Shown in pieces: positions 11,198-22,133 of a stretch of DNA of 64,000 nucleotides. Below the pieces are notes generated by a model, which worked only from the letters and a program-made list of their open reading frames with translations, was not told the DNA's origin and searched no databases. The translations under genes were made by a program, and so were the position numbers. Positions within the stretch are counted from its first letter, which is position 1. Each line of letters opens with the position of its first letter. Source of the stretch: Perilla frutescens (taxonomy: Eukaryota; Streptophyta; Magnoliopsida; Lamiales; Lamiaceae); NCBI GenBank assembly GCA_026008535.1, contig BRKX01000014.1, forward strand, positions 20,358,694 to 20,422,693, given 5' to 3'.

Positions 11198-11369
11198 CTT
11201 ATATATATGTTTAGCCATTTAGAGAGATCATTCATACGCTCCCAATTTTTAGAAATCAAAAGCTTTCTCTCCAAAAAAAAAACATCTTCTATTATCTCTG
11301 TGATCATCTCTTCTTTCTGCCATTATTTTTTCTTGTGATCTTTCTAAGAAAAGTGCCCAAATTCTATTA
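11198..11369 (+). promoter_or_regulatory. Putative promoter and leader of the Sirevirus A1 env-like gene
   Basis: A TATATATATG box (about 11201-11210) lies about 165 bases before the env-like ATG. It is followed by a CT-rich leader with TTTCTCTCC and an A-tract. Three other env-like genes in this window (33.6, 36.0 and 37.8 kb, minus strand) have a comparable TATA-like box plus leader at similar spacing. The sequence alone does not prove a transcription start. Confidence 0.4.
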
Positions 11370-13782
11370 ATGGCACCTAAAAGAAAACTAGCCCTCCCTA
11401 AGAAAGTTGTAAAACCCCGAATGAGACAGGGAAAAGTGACATATTCCAAGCCTCAGGACCAGTTTTATGAAGAAGATGAGTTCCATAAACAGGTTCGAGG
11501 AGAATCATCTTACAAAAAGCCTTTTCAAAGGGCTCTCCATGATGAATCATCCAGCAAGGATACTGAAGAGTTTATTGAAACTTTTCATAGAGAAGAAGAA
11601 GAAAAAAACTTGGAGATAAAAGAACAAGAAGTTGCGTCTTCTGTGAAGAAATTAAAGACTCAAAGTCTTGCAATTCAAGATTTGTTGAAGGAAGCAGCAC
11701 GATCGTATGATGTAAAAAAGAGGTTTGCTGTAAAGAAGGCAAGAACAAAGGGAACTACAGTCAAGAAATCAAAGAAGACTGCAACCCCTTCCGCAAAGAA
11801 AGTCATCACAACACCTGCTGCCCAAGCCCTTCAGAAAGAGAAGGGATCTGCTGTTGATGATACAGTTGTGCCTGAAGATGTTCCTATACATGCCGAGGAA
11901 CATGTTGCTGTGAAGAATAATGCAGAGACTTGTACTCTAGTGAGTGCTACAAAGAAGCTATCAGATCAACCTTCTGCTACAGAAGGTGATGATATTTCAA
12001 GGGAAGATGATATTCCCTTGAGTTTGAAGATGAAAGCAATTGTTGCTGCCATTGCAAAAGGGAAGAAGAAGGTCATTCAGAGACGTTTAGTTGCTGATCC
12101 CACTGAGAAGGAAGATGTTCAGAGTTCATCTTCAGAGTCTGCTGAGAAGACTTATGTTCCATAAAAGGAGAAATTACTTGCTTCAGCCCAATATGATCCA
12201 TTTGCCAGATCACCAGTGAAGAAGAAAATTCCAAGGAAGAAGGTATCTACTGCTATGGTGCAGTTAGTTTAGAGAACATCGATGATAAGAAGTTGAGCAT
12301 CTGCCACTCCATCATCCACTGCTACATCGACAAAGAAGAAGAAAGTTGTTAAACTTGTTAGCTCTTCCATGAAGGCCAAGAAAGCTGTTTCACACAAAGA
12401 TGTACCTGAAGATGTTCACTCAGATTCTAGTGAACATGAGTCTGATATTCACAAATAGATCATTCATTTTCCAGGTATCTCTAAACATGCTCTTTTTTGA
12501 TCTACCAAGCATGCTGAGTTGTGGGAGAAAGTGAAGTAGAGGTCTATGATCTCTGAGAAGAAGGTGGACAAAGATACACTACTAGCTACAGGAGTGTATT
12601 CTTTGCTGAAAGAAGTTGGTTTGATTGGGATAGTGCAGAGGGTGCACAAATTTGTTCCAATGGTTGTTTCAGAATCCTACTGCAATTTGACCAAGGAGAT
12701 TGATGATTCGGAATCTGAAGACTTTCATAAAGTCTTTATCAGAGGAGAGATGCTGAATTTCTCACCAATGAGTTTCTGGGATACCAAGTTGAGGGGGAGT
12801 TCGAGGAGATAGATGACTGGGGATGGTTGCTGAAGAACTGACCCAGGATGTCTAAATGAAATGGCCCTCCAATCCTCAGACTATTCCTACATCCAAGCTA
12901 GCTCATAAGTATGGAGCCTTGCTCAGAATTCTGATTCAAAACTGGATGCCAACAAAGCACAGAGCTGCTATTACATAAGCTCAGTGGAGATTTTTATATC
13001 ACCTAGGAACTGGGAAAAAGTTCAATTATGGTAAGTTCATTTTTGGAAGGTTTGTGAGCTGTGCAGAGTCGACAGTTGTGAAAGTTCCTCTATGCTATCC
13101 CGCCTTTATCTATAGCATCATAAAGTAACAAAAGAAGAATGTCTCTACTAAGAATCACAGAGTCATTCCACTCAAAAGCCCTCTCGTGATCAAGGTAGCT
13201 CCTGAAATAGGAGATCATCATATGCGCCTCCAGTTCAAGCAGTTTATATCATCAAAGAAAGGAGGTGATGCTACTACTGAAGTGTCCTCACCAAAAAATG
13301 TTGTTATGAAATTTCTAAAAAGAAGCATGGAGTTTCATGCTCGTTTGATTTCTGAGCACGCTTCTGAGAATATGAAAATTCAAGCTTTAATTGCTGAACT
13401 TTCATCAGAAGAAGACTTTGCCTCCCCAGCAGCAGATGTACCTGACAATGTTCGTAACTTACACAAGTTTGGAAGTACTGCAACAGCTGCTACTCAGAAG
13501 GAATCTCCATTGGCTCCAAAACAAGGTGAAGCACAGTCTGCAGAAGAGGAAAAGAAAGCTGAAGCTGAAAAAGAAGAGTTTGCATAGGAGGATCAGGAGG
13601 CTGATGAAGATAAGTAGGAGGTTGAAGAAGAAGAAAAAGAAGAAGAAGAAGAAGAAGAAGAAGAAGAAGAAGAAGAAGAAGAAGAAGAAGAAGAAGAAGA
13701 GGCTGAAGAGACAGAGTATGATGATGCGGAAAAATGATCTGAAGAAGAAGGAGATAAGCAAGCTTCTGACAAATCCGAGTAG
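11370..13782 (+). pseudogene. Sirevirus A1 env-like gene
   Basis: The start at 11370 (MAPKRKLALPKK) gives a Lys/Glu/Ser-rich basic N-terminal region up to TAA at 12162-12164. The same frame continues with several stops through a second basic stretch to 12812 (KHAELWEK, VYSLLKEVGL, RVHKFVPMVV). After a frameshift it becomes the conserved domain (KLAHKYGALLRILIQNWMP, LYHLGTGKKFNYGKFIFG) and an open part at 13186-13587. The C-terminus is a poly-Glu tract from a GAA repeat. This is the ORF that follows pol in sireviruses; its role is not established. At least eight stops make it non-functional. Confidence 0.82.
13620..13705 (+). repeat. (GAA)n microsatellite within the env-like gene
   Basis: About 80 bases of nearly pure GAAGAA repeat encode the acidic tail of the env-like protein. 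Read in other frames it gives long poly-Lys or, on the minus strand, poly-Phe/Leu frames that are artefacts. Confidence 0.9.
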
Positions 13783-14192
13783 TTTCTGAGTTTACTCCCT
13801 TGCCTTTCTCAGTGGCAAATAGGGAGAGTAAAGGCAATATAATTTTTTAATGTTTTCTGTTCTAATTATCCTGCATCCATGTTTTGCAAGATATTTTTGT
13901 TTTGCTCTGATTTTCTTGTAAAAGCTTTCTGATATTGAACAGAATTTCTATCTTCTCTATATGATCTTAATCTGCTAAATTTTTTTGAAACTACTATTAG
14001 AAGATAAAAAGATAAAAAATGCAATATAGCAGAGCAGATATGAACTGATAAAAGAATGAAAAATAGCAAGATCATATAATGTTCTTCGAAACATTCAAGG
14101 ATGTTTTAAGGTACATGGTCCTTCAGTTCAAGGATTGTGTTTTTTTAAAATATGGTGCTGATTTGCTGCCAGTTAAAGACAAAGAGGGAGAT
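13783..14192 (+). other. 3' noncoding region and polypurine tract of Sirevirus A1
   Basis: This is AT-rich sequence with no gene. It ends in the purine-rich tract AAAGACAAAGAGGGAGAT (14175-14192) directly before the 3' LTR. This is the usual copia plus-strand primer, and the equivalent tract before the A2 LTR is AAAGGGAGAGAT. Confidence 0.7.
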
Positions 14193-15101
14193 TGTTAGTG
14201 TCATCTACACTCAAGTGTTCGAAGATTGTCATGTTCTATATGGCATTATCAAAGAACACAAAAGGTTTTGATTATTCATGTTCGAATGTCATGTTCTGGA
14301 CATTTCAAAGAGCATTTTGCTGCCAATCTGATTGAAGATCAAGACATGTACTTAATCATGTTCATAAATATGATCATGTACATGGTTGTCCAAAGAGTTT
14401 GCAAGAAATATACTATGCTAGATTCAAGGAGTTAAAGCTGTAGAATCAAGATGGATGTTTCAGAATAGAAGTTTCCTTGTTCGTGATGAAAATCAAAGAA
14501 GGAAAGAAGGAGTTCTATTCAAGGAAGATATCTAAACTAGAAAAGTCTGATTTAATTAAGGAAAAGTTTCATTGAATTCTAGTCAAAGTAGGACTTCTAA
14601 TTACTTTGTTAAGGCTATGTCTTTCTTCTATAAATAGCCTTGGAATCAAACTAGTTTAGGTGGCACACATTGCACATACACGAATACACATAACTGATTT
14701 ACAGAGTCTAAAAGACTTCACATCTGAAGCATTAGGTATTCGGTATTGTTAGGCTAGAGTTGATCTTTTGATCATTGTTTTTCTAGTATGTGTTTGAATC
14801 TGTTTCATACACACTTAGAAGAGTCTCAGGAGAGATTTCCTATGGGAACTAGATAGATTCTAAGTTGTGAGGGGAGCTCACAATTCAGTTCATTGAAAGA
14901 AGTTATAGTGGGTAGGAAAGGGGTCGAGTGACGGGAGGTCTTCGTGTAATAGCCTTTGTAACCATACAACGGAGTAGTGAATTAATTCTCATGGACTTGT
15001 GAAGTCCCCCTAACATAGATCAGTTGATCGAATAGGGTTACCAACCTTGTGCCATTTAATTGCTTTCAATTTATCTATTCTAACCTTGAATGTTCACAAC
15101 A
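14193..15101 (+). mobile_element. 3' LTR of Sirevirus A1
   Basis: A 909-bp unit starts TGTTAGTGTC after the polypurine tract and ends …GTTCACAACA. A TATAAATAG box is at about 14631. The last 350 bases (…GTTGATCGAATAGGGTTACCAA…) are clearly related to the LTRs at 40101-40979 and, more distantly, about 20950-21597, so three members of this LTR family are present. Confidence 0.85.
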
Positions 15102-16078
15102 ATGTACACGTACATGATGATGAACATGATCACACAGTTTATGTAACTTCATAAAGAATTTTTTCAAAATGTATATGATATAGTTGAGAGAGTAATCCAG
15201 GTAGCAGCTGAGCAAGCAGCGTGGCTAGCCACCGAGAGAGCAGCACAATTAGGATCTGAGCAAATAGCACAGAAAACATAAAATTGGCTATCTAGTTATC
15301 TTCCATACTTTTTTAAGGGCCAAGCAAGTGAGTAGAATTTTGTTCAGCACATAAGTTCATAGGTTCATTAATTTTCTATTCATATGTTATTTATATTTTA
15401 GGGTTGTTATTTCTGAATGTTATTTAACATTTGTAATTTTATTATTTATTTAATATATAGTATAGTGAAGAAAGGAATAGTTCCGACAATTGGTGAATGT
15501 AATCCCCAATTTGAATGGGGTTAGAATCCCCCATAATACACAGAGTCCACGGAAGATGAGAATGGGCATTGGAATTCCCCTATACGGAAGTCGACGCCAA
15601 ATATGGTATTGACCGGGCTATAAGAATGGTCAAATGAAAAAAACGTGTGGAATGGCACCAAAAACACATATGTGGAGTGATGGTGTTTTTAACACTTGGA
15701 ACAAAATAGCAGCGGGAAAGTATTGGGGGTGGATGAGTCCATACAGCATACGACTTCGTCTTAGAGTGTGAGTCATATTCCTTTCGTCACCTCTATTCGA
15801 GATATCACTCTTTTGTTTGCTCACAACACTCTAATGAAGTTGGATTTTAGCGAAGTTAGAAGAAAGGCAGCATCAGCAGCATTGCAAAGTCCACTTCTAC
15901 CAAATGATAGGCATTTTGCTAATTGGAAGAAATTTCTACAAATAAAGAAGTTGTAAATAAATGAATATGATTAATTTAATTTAGAAGTACTTATAATTGT
16001 TTATAAATCGTGATACTAGATTTATTTGATGGTGTTATTCTATATGCAGTAAGAATGTTGGGCTTTGTTATGGTGTGA
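15102..16078 (+). other. Unassigned AT-rich stretch, possible transposon gene debris
   Basis: No intact gene is seen. A short stretch at about 15190-15280 encodes an Ala/Glu/Gln-rich helix-like peptide ending in a stop. An open frame at 15768-15956 (…SEVRRKAASAALQSPLL…) lacks a recognisable family. Because an Ulp1-like fragment follows on the same strand, these may be remnants of one plant transposon gene, but this is a guess. Confidence 0.3.
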
Positions 16079-16273
16079 ATGCTGAATTTTTTTATCAATC
16101 TATCGAAGAAGTTGGAGCTCACTGATGCATATATTGATGCTTACATGTGCATACTTCATTCAAATCCAGCATTTGCTTTTAGAAAACAGCATAATGTGGA
16201 TATGGTTCTGACTTTCACAAGATTCATGGTATTGATTGAAAGTCCCTTCGACATAAAGATGTGCAGTTTTTAA
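16079..16273 (+). pseudogene. Ulp1-peptidase-like fragment
   Basis: A 64-residue open frame contains LELTDAYIDAYMCIL, which resembles the start of the C48 (Ulp1/SENP) peptidase domain, where a W-L-x-D-x-x-I-x-x-Y-M pattern is usual. Such domains are often carried by Mutator-like and other plant transposons. No catalytic His-Asp-Cys set is present in the fragment. It stops where a minus-strand LTR-like sequence begins, so it may have been split by that insertion. Confidence 0.4.
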
Positions 16274-17560
16274 CACGCTATTTATTAACAAATAAACATA
16301 CCGCAAGTGCACTGTGTTTTTGCAATATATAGGTGAGGAAGAATATTGTATCCCACAGAGACCGTTATTTACCAATCTTATTCACAAGCACGTAATTAAT
16401 ATCTAGACTCGACACAGGCAAGCAAAAATGACTAAAAATAAAGAGCATAAAAACAAAGATACAATAAATAAATTACTGGAATAAACAGATATATAGAAAC
16501 CTAGGCTTTAGGGAAATTGGATTTATTATATCATTTAAGAATATTCATTAATTCTCTCAATCCGACTACTGTCTTTAATCTATCAATGGTGGGGGATCAC
16601 TAGTCTGTTATCAGACTGCTGTTTAAGGCATTTACCATAACATAGATATAATGAGCATGCACTTCACTACGGTCGGTTCTTCACACATGTCATTACTCCT
16701 AATCTGGCACACGAAGATCTATTTAATCCCATGTGATTCTTGTTTACTTGGTCAGTCCTTCCAAGAACACATAATCTAATTTCTATCTTTTCATTATTAA
16801 TTCTTCTCTGGTCAGTACTTTAAAAATTAACGACTAGCATGCATAAATGGTGATCAAGCATTCATACAGGATATGAAATAAATCATAGAAATTAAACTCC
16901 GAGACATAGCATGAAGAAAATTAATCAAATCATATATTAAAATTCATAATATCCAATCCATAAAACCTAGCTATGAAATTAGCTATACATAATTAAATAA
17001 ACAAATAAAACTAAAGTGACATTGTTCATGACATAAAAGATAAAAGAACTGAAAAACAATATATAATCCAGTGGCCTTGTCTTCTCTGCAGTGGCACTTC
17101 ATTGCTAGCAACCTTGACGTCTCCTCCTTAGTAGATGACAACTCTCTATCTTCTCTCTTGTTTCTCTCGTGTATTTTCACTTTCTCAACTTGTACTGGGC
17201 GTGTATGTGCTCCTTCTTGGCCTGTATAAAAATGAGAGCTTTTAAATTATAGGTTAAAAACTCCGAATTAGAATAAAAAAATCACATTCCCACGGACTCG
17301 AGCATGTGGGTTGACGGAGCCACTTGGGTCGACCCAGAGCCCTATTTTTACACAGGGTCGACCCAAGTGATTTGAGATGGGTCAACCCATCCTTTATTAA
17401 TTTGCACTGGGTTAGGTCAACCGGCACTTTCCAGGCCGACCCACTCCCTTTTTGTACTGGGCTTCGAATTTCTTCGGGTTTTGATTTTTTTATCCAATCC
17501 ATTAGGCTTTAATTAAGTATTTAATTAAGCCCAAGAGCTAAATTAAATACCCCTTTAACT
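16274..17560 (-). mobile_element. Probable minus-strand LTR (gypsy-like), edges uncertain
   Basis: Read on the minus strand, the low-coordinate end has the U5-type signature of plant gypsy LTRs: CTCTGTGGGATAC, then TATATATTGC, then GTGCACTTGCGG. The same elements in the same order close the LTR of Athila element 1. Upstream lies about 1.2 kb of noncoding sequence with a palindromic GGGTCGACCC cluster. No coding region follows, and I could not place the TG and CA ends or a target duplication, so solo LTR versus fragment is open. Confidence 0.45.
17321..17369. repeat. Perfect 15-bp inverted repeat with GGGTCGACCC core
   Basis: CACTTGGGTCGACCC (17321-17335) and GGGTCGACCCAAGTG (17355-17369) are exact reverse complements around a 19-base loop. 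Further variants (GGGTCAACCCA, GGTCAACCGG, GCCGACCCA) follow up to about 17450. The core is itself a 10-bp palindrome with a SalI-type GTCGAC centre. Confidence 0.85.
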
Positions 17561-18049
17561 CCTCTTGTCCATATTTATTGGTTTTGCTTCAAATATGCAA
17601 TGAAATCACAACAATTACTGCAAAATTAGCAAACACGTCAAAAACTCCAAATGATAACAAAATAAGCACAAAAGCTATATAAAATACACAACTCCACATA
17701 ATAAATATCATCAATTCATATCCAAAAGTTGTGTAAAATACACAACTGTTAGTTTTCTCTATTACCGATTTGAATTCATTAGTTTTATCTTTTGTTAGGA
17801 AGGGATTCGTAAGGCATTTGAGCAATATCATTCACTCGAGGGGGCTTCTTAACTTAATAAGGAGACTGAACAATTTATCTTTGATAAGGATTGTCCAACT
17901 CTCTCAGAATATCTTAGTGGCCATATACCAGGTTGGCATCCGCTGAACCGTGGTACGATTATAACAAGGTAAGTAAAACTCCATTTTACATTAGAGAAAT
18001 GTATTTTGTTTTTGAATCATTTATAATTGTGTATTAATCACTCGCATGT
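17561..18049. other. Unassigned AT-rich stretch
   Basis: No confident gene. A plus-strand stretch at about 17795-17970 reads as a plausible peptide (…FDKDCPTLSEYLSGHIPGW…), but it has a stop, no family I recognise, and is followed by a GT-rich junction that could be a donor site. Confidence 0.25.
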
Positions 18050-18973
18050 GTTTATCAAATTCTAGAGCACTGTAACAATTGACAGTTTTCTTGTACATGG
18101 CCAATATATTAGCACCCCATCGCCTTAGATTGTTCTTTAAATGATAGGTACAAATTCCATGTATTGTTCTGGGTACACCTCTGCAACATCATTCATTATG
18201 CTCTTATGCTGATTAGAAACAAACAACAAGTCTTCAGGGCATCCATATGTCTTCTGAAGTTGTCTTAAAAACCAATTCCATGAATTATCATTCTCTTTGT
18301 CTCCAATTCCAACTATGAATGGATAAATTTGTTCATTCTCATCCTTTGTTGCAGCGACAAACATAACTCATTTGTATCTTTCTTACAAATGAGTCTCATC
18401 TATAACAATAACATGACGCCCACAAGAAATGAATCCATCAATACAAGCAACAAGGGCTATGTAAACATACTCAAAATGACCTACTGCATTCGTTTTCAAT
18501 TCAACAACCGAACTTGAATTTGACTGTTGCACCATATGCAAGTATGACGGAAGTAGCTAGAATGACGTCTCATTATCACCATACTCTACGACAACATCAA
18601 ACTCTGTCTGCAATTGCATCTACATTTTCTTTCGTTTTAAGATTGCTCCCTTAGTCAACAATTTAAGAGCAAAAAATAAACCTATTGCTTTTGATGTAAC
18701 TGTACGGCGTCCATGGCGGCTGAAATCCATCTGACAAGTATGGGGAACATTTCATTTAAAAATCCTTTATTGTTCCCCATGAGCTAAAGCACGCATTGAG
18801 AAGATACAATCTTTATGGTATCTACAACGAGCAGCATATCTAGTCTTGTTTGAATGCTCAATCCGATACTCCACATGAATATGCAGATAATACAAATCCA
18901 ACACATTGATCATGGATTCTTTACTTTCAAAAATAACATCCAAACATAAAGTATCTCGAGTGTTTACATTCAT
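18050..18973 (-). pseudogene. Mutator-like (MULE) transposase, degenerate
   Basis: On the minus strand, 18973 downwards starts with a MuDR-type DNA-binding domain (FESKESMINVLDLYY … RYAARCRYHKDCIFSMRA). After decayed sequence come SYLHMVQQSNSSSVVE and the transposase core VIVIDETHL, then VMFVAATKDENEQIYPFIVG, NSWNWFLRQLQ, LFVSNQHKSI and RRWGANILAMYK. The first catalytic Asp (in VIDETHL) is kept. The second, normally in V-S-D-x-H, reads VSNQH. Stops interrupt ETHL*ERYK*. This transposase would cut and paste a MULE element; no terminal repeats were located. Confidence 0.85.
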
Positions 18974-19800
18974 ATCAATACCAACCTATTTAAGGGGAGT
19001 GTGGCTTGAGATAGTGCCCCAGAAATAATCCATTAGCATCCATGTTGACATGTTTCTTCTAAATTATCATCTTTCACATCATCTACATGATGTGCCAACT
19101 TCTAGTACGGACATACTGAGCCTTTCATAACAAACATTAACATCATCAGCCTCATCATCAACATGAACTTCCTCTCTATCATCATCATTAATAAATGTGT
19201 CATCATTAATACCCTAATCAAATTCAAAACCCTCAACCACATGGACATTATCATCATCAAATCTCTTATCAAATCCCAAACTATCCTCATTTTCATTAAT
19301 GTTATCATCATTAACCATATCATTATCATCTTCAACATTCTTATCTTCAACTGCAACAGCTTCATCATTATCATCATCCTCAAAATTATCATGATATATA
19401 TGATAAACACCTTCATAATGTGGATACGTGGGTTTAACATATGCAATTATATATGGATATAACTATGAATATGCATTTTGAGCATTCAATAAATTCATAG
19501 AAGTATTTTGAGCATGAAGAGCAGGTCGATTGTGTGAGTGGGAGGATGGTGCTCTCAAAGAAGCTTCAACATATAAGTGTAAAAATGGTGAATCTTCCTT
19601 AGCATAATTCAAGTCAACATCATTTTTTATTCTCAATCTTCTCCTTTTACCATCATGATTACCTAACATCAAACTCGAGATAACATACTTATACATATTT
19701 GGATCTTCAACAATAATTTCTACAATTTCATCAAACAATTTAGCATAAGTTATTTCATCGAAAGGAACACGAACATACTCTTTAATTCCATTATAATATA
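18974..19800 (-). pseudogene. Low-complexity and upstream coding remnants of the MULE
   Basis: Between about 19100 and 19460 the sequence is a degenerate ATCATC/CATTAT repeat that reads as Asp/Asn-rich on the minus strand, typical of the acidic spacer in plant MULE proteins. A 91-residue minus-strand frame (19463-19738, …RRRLRIKNDVDLNYAKEDSPF…) precedes it and may be the original N-terminal region. Function cannot be assigned. Confidence 0.45.
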
Positions 19801-20007
19801 TCCGGTCTCACCAAAAACCTCCATAATGCAATAGAATATATGTCCCATTCATCTGCACATAAAAATAAATATAAATATTATATTCATATTTGTATTTAGC
19901 AATACAAAATCAAATCATTATATTGAAAATGTTAAAAATGTATGCATTATAATTTCATTATTTAAAAAAATTAAAATAAACACAAACATGTCCAACAAAG
20001 ATAATTA

Positions 20008-20170
20008 GTGCGGTAGTGCACGCGCCACACGCAGGAGTGGTGTGCATACAAACTCGCAAACCTGAAGACGGACATCAGGAGGCATGCATGCGTGCGCGGA
20101 TGGGGGCAAGCAGGGCACGCGCGCCCGTCCCGCGTGTGAGCCTCGGTGCGCACGGGCACGCATGCATCCT
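20008..20170. other. GC-rich islet with alternating purine-pyrimidine runs
   Basis: In a context that is otherwise strongly AT-rich, this stretch is GC-rich and contains CACGCGCGCCCG, GCATGCATGCGTGCGC and GTGCGCACGGGCACGC. No RNA gene or coding family is recognised. The open frames on both strands follow from its GC content. Confidence 0.6.
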
Positions 20171-20508
20171 ATTCATGGCCTGCACAACTAAGAAAAACCC
20201 GGCACGCAGATAAGAACAAATATGCGGTATTTTTTTTCAGATTTCAAAACTACTCTATGTGAATTAAAGAACCTAGTTTACAAATTACCTTCAAAAGAAA
20301 AGCTTCAAATCTCTAAGAAATATTTACCTCAAAGTTCAACTCAAATCTTGGAGAAAAAAATACTCAATTTGTTTACTGTATAGAAAGAGAGTGAGAGGGG
20401 ATTGAATAAAGTTTCCTCTAATTTTGGGTGAAATTTTTATGGTCAATATATTTAATCTTTTAAAAAAGAGGGAAAACTATATGAAAGTCCAAAGTGGCTA
20501 AAATAATA

Positions 20509-20747
20509 CTCCCTCTGTTTCTGAATAAATGTCATTTTAGTATTTAAATTTTGTTTCAAAAAAAGTGTCATTTTACAAATTTGAGACAGAAAATTCACAT
20601 TTTCACACATTTACCCTCATTTAATGCATTCATACATCTATATTTAACTCATTTAATGTATTCACACAGGGTGTATTAGGTAACTCAATTAATTTATCAA
20701 TCTGTGTGCATTCATCCAAAATGACACTTAATTGAAAACAGAGAGAG
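20509..20747. mobile_element. Stowaway-type MITE (Tc1/mariner)
   Basis: A 239-bp unit starts CTCCCTCTGTTTCTGAATAA and ends with the imperfect reverse complement …TGAAAACAGAGAGAG. It is flanked by TA on both sides (20507-20508 and 20748-20749), the target duplication of Stowaway elements. The first 30 and last 30 bases match at about 24 positions. It has no coding capacity. Confidence 0.9.
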
Positions 20748-20949
20748 TAATGTTTAAAAATAGGTGGCTAAATTTTTTTTTTAAGTTCTAAATGGCTAAA
20801 AAATAATTCACCCTATTACAAATATATATGAGAAACACAATTGATCTAGTAGGAATTTTATTTTTACATGGCGACAAATTTTAAACAGCTTCCATCCATG
20901 TGTTGATTTGATTGATTACTCAATTTTGATCGAGAAGAAAATTATTAAT

Positions 20950-21597
20950 GCCTACCATTAAAGAGATTATGCTGAATATTCACTCTCAAATAAATATGGA
21001 AGATCTCTATTTAAACAAGTATGTCGATTAGGACCTAAAGATCCACAAGGAAAGTTTCTCTAGAGTTTTTTTTATTTTCAGATTCAAGGCTTATAAGATG
21101 ACCTCGATGTGCATTATGAAGAGGCGTGACTCAAGATGTAGCTCCTAAAGTTTATTGTTGTAGTATTTTCATGAGCTTTTGAGGGAAACATATATTAGCT
21201 AGAGTCGTTCTTTATAAATGTTCAACATGATATTTTAGCACAGTAAGTTTTCACCAAACACTTTGAGAGAATTGAGTGTGAAAATTGTACGTGATCTTGA
21301 GAGAGATCATACGTGTAAAGTCATGGGATAGCTAGGGTAGGCGAGCTAGTACAATTGTGAGGTGATCTCACAACTTCTGTTTATCAAATAGTTTGTAGAG
21401 AAGAAAGAGAGATATAAGGATGAAGTCTTGTATGTACATGTAAGTTTCCTAAATACACAGATTAGTAAACAGATCTTCAAGTTTGGGCACGAAGGCCACC
21501 CAGAGTAGGTTGATTAACTGAATTGGGTAACCAATTTATGTGTCAATTTACTACTTTTATTTTTACTATTCTCTTATTTATCATGTACTTAAGAACA
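20950..21597 (+). mobile_element. Sirevirus-family LTR fragment
   Basis: The 3' half of a diverged copy of the A-family LTR: GGTGATCTCACAACTT, GATGAAGTCTTGTATGTAC, CACCCAGAGTAGGTTGATTA and CTGAATTGGGTAACCAA match the equivalent segments of 40600-40979 and 14800-15101. It ends around CTTAAGAACA. No adjacent pol or clear left end is seen. At about 21670 the sequence CACTAACAATT is the reverse complement of an LTR start, which hints at a second, inverted remnant. Confidence 0.6.
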
Positions 21598-22133
21598 TAA
21601 AACAGAACATCATGATTAAAATAACTTTATATTTTTCAAACATCTTCATGCATTGTTGGAGCTACAAAGGACACTAACAATTCCATGTCAAGATTCAATC
21701 TAGCTATATATCTCCATGGAATTTATAATTTCTCTTGCACGCTCATATCTAAAAGTGTATTCTATTTCCCAATTAACCCTAATTCCCAACAAACCCTAAT
21801 CCAACACCTCAAAAACTCAATCTCTCGTTTGATCAACTTCGTTTCTCCACTCGCATGCCACCTCAACACTAGAGGTATGCAAAAATGAACAAAAATAAAA
21901 AAACACGAATTGGATTGAGATATTTGGTAATGTTAGCCCGGAAATTTTTTCATCCATTTTTGTTCAATTTTGAATATAAAATCCAATATATATATATATA
22001 TATAGTTATTTATTGGTTCAGGTTTTGGTTCCAGTAAAAAATAAATTGGTCCAAACTAAACTAGTGAAATTATTATATTGTATTTTTTTTTATCATTGAT
22101 ATGTATTTTCACCAATTGACACTTTATTTATAA
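21598..22133. other. AT-rich spacer
   Basis: No gene is supported. It contains an (AT)n run at about 21990-22005 and a small plus-strand open frame (21685-21888) with no family. Confidence 0.5.

Larger units (their letters stand above)
9665..15101 (+). mobile_element. Sirevirus-type Ty1/copia element A1, 3' part
   Basis: This is the remaining right part of a SIRE-lineage copia element: RT-RNase H, an env-like gene with its own leader, a 3' noncoding region, a purine-rich PPT and a 909-bp 3' LTR. The RNase H C-terminus (YCDNMSAINISKNPVQHSRTKHI is too long to quote in full; see the parts YCDNMSAI and NPVQHSRTKHI) and the downstream env-like ORF are diagnostic. Athila element 1 has inserted into its RT gene at 9664/9665. 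The left part must lie beyond the window, left of the Athila 5' LTR. Confidence 0.92.

Noticed and set aside
13391..13837. Poly-Lys (plus) and poly-Phe/Leu (minus) open frames
   Set aside because: They are alternative readings of the (GAA)n repeat in the Sirevirus env-like gene.
19971..20213. Two 62-65-codon frames in the GC-rich islet
   Set aside because: Composition explains them; no start context, homology or conserved motif.
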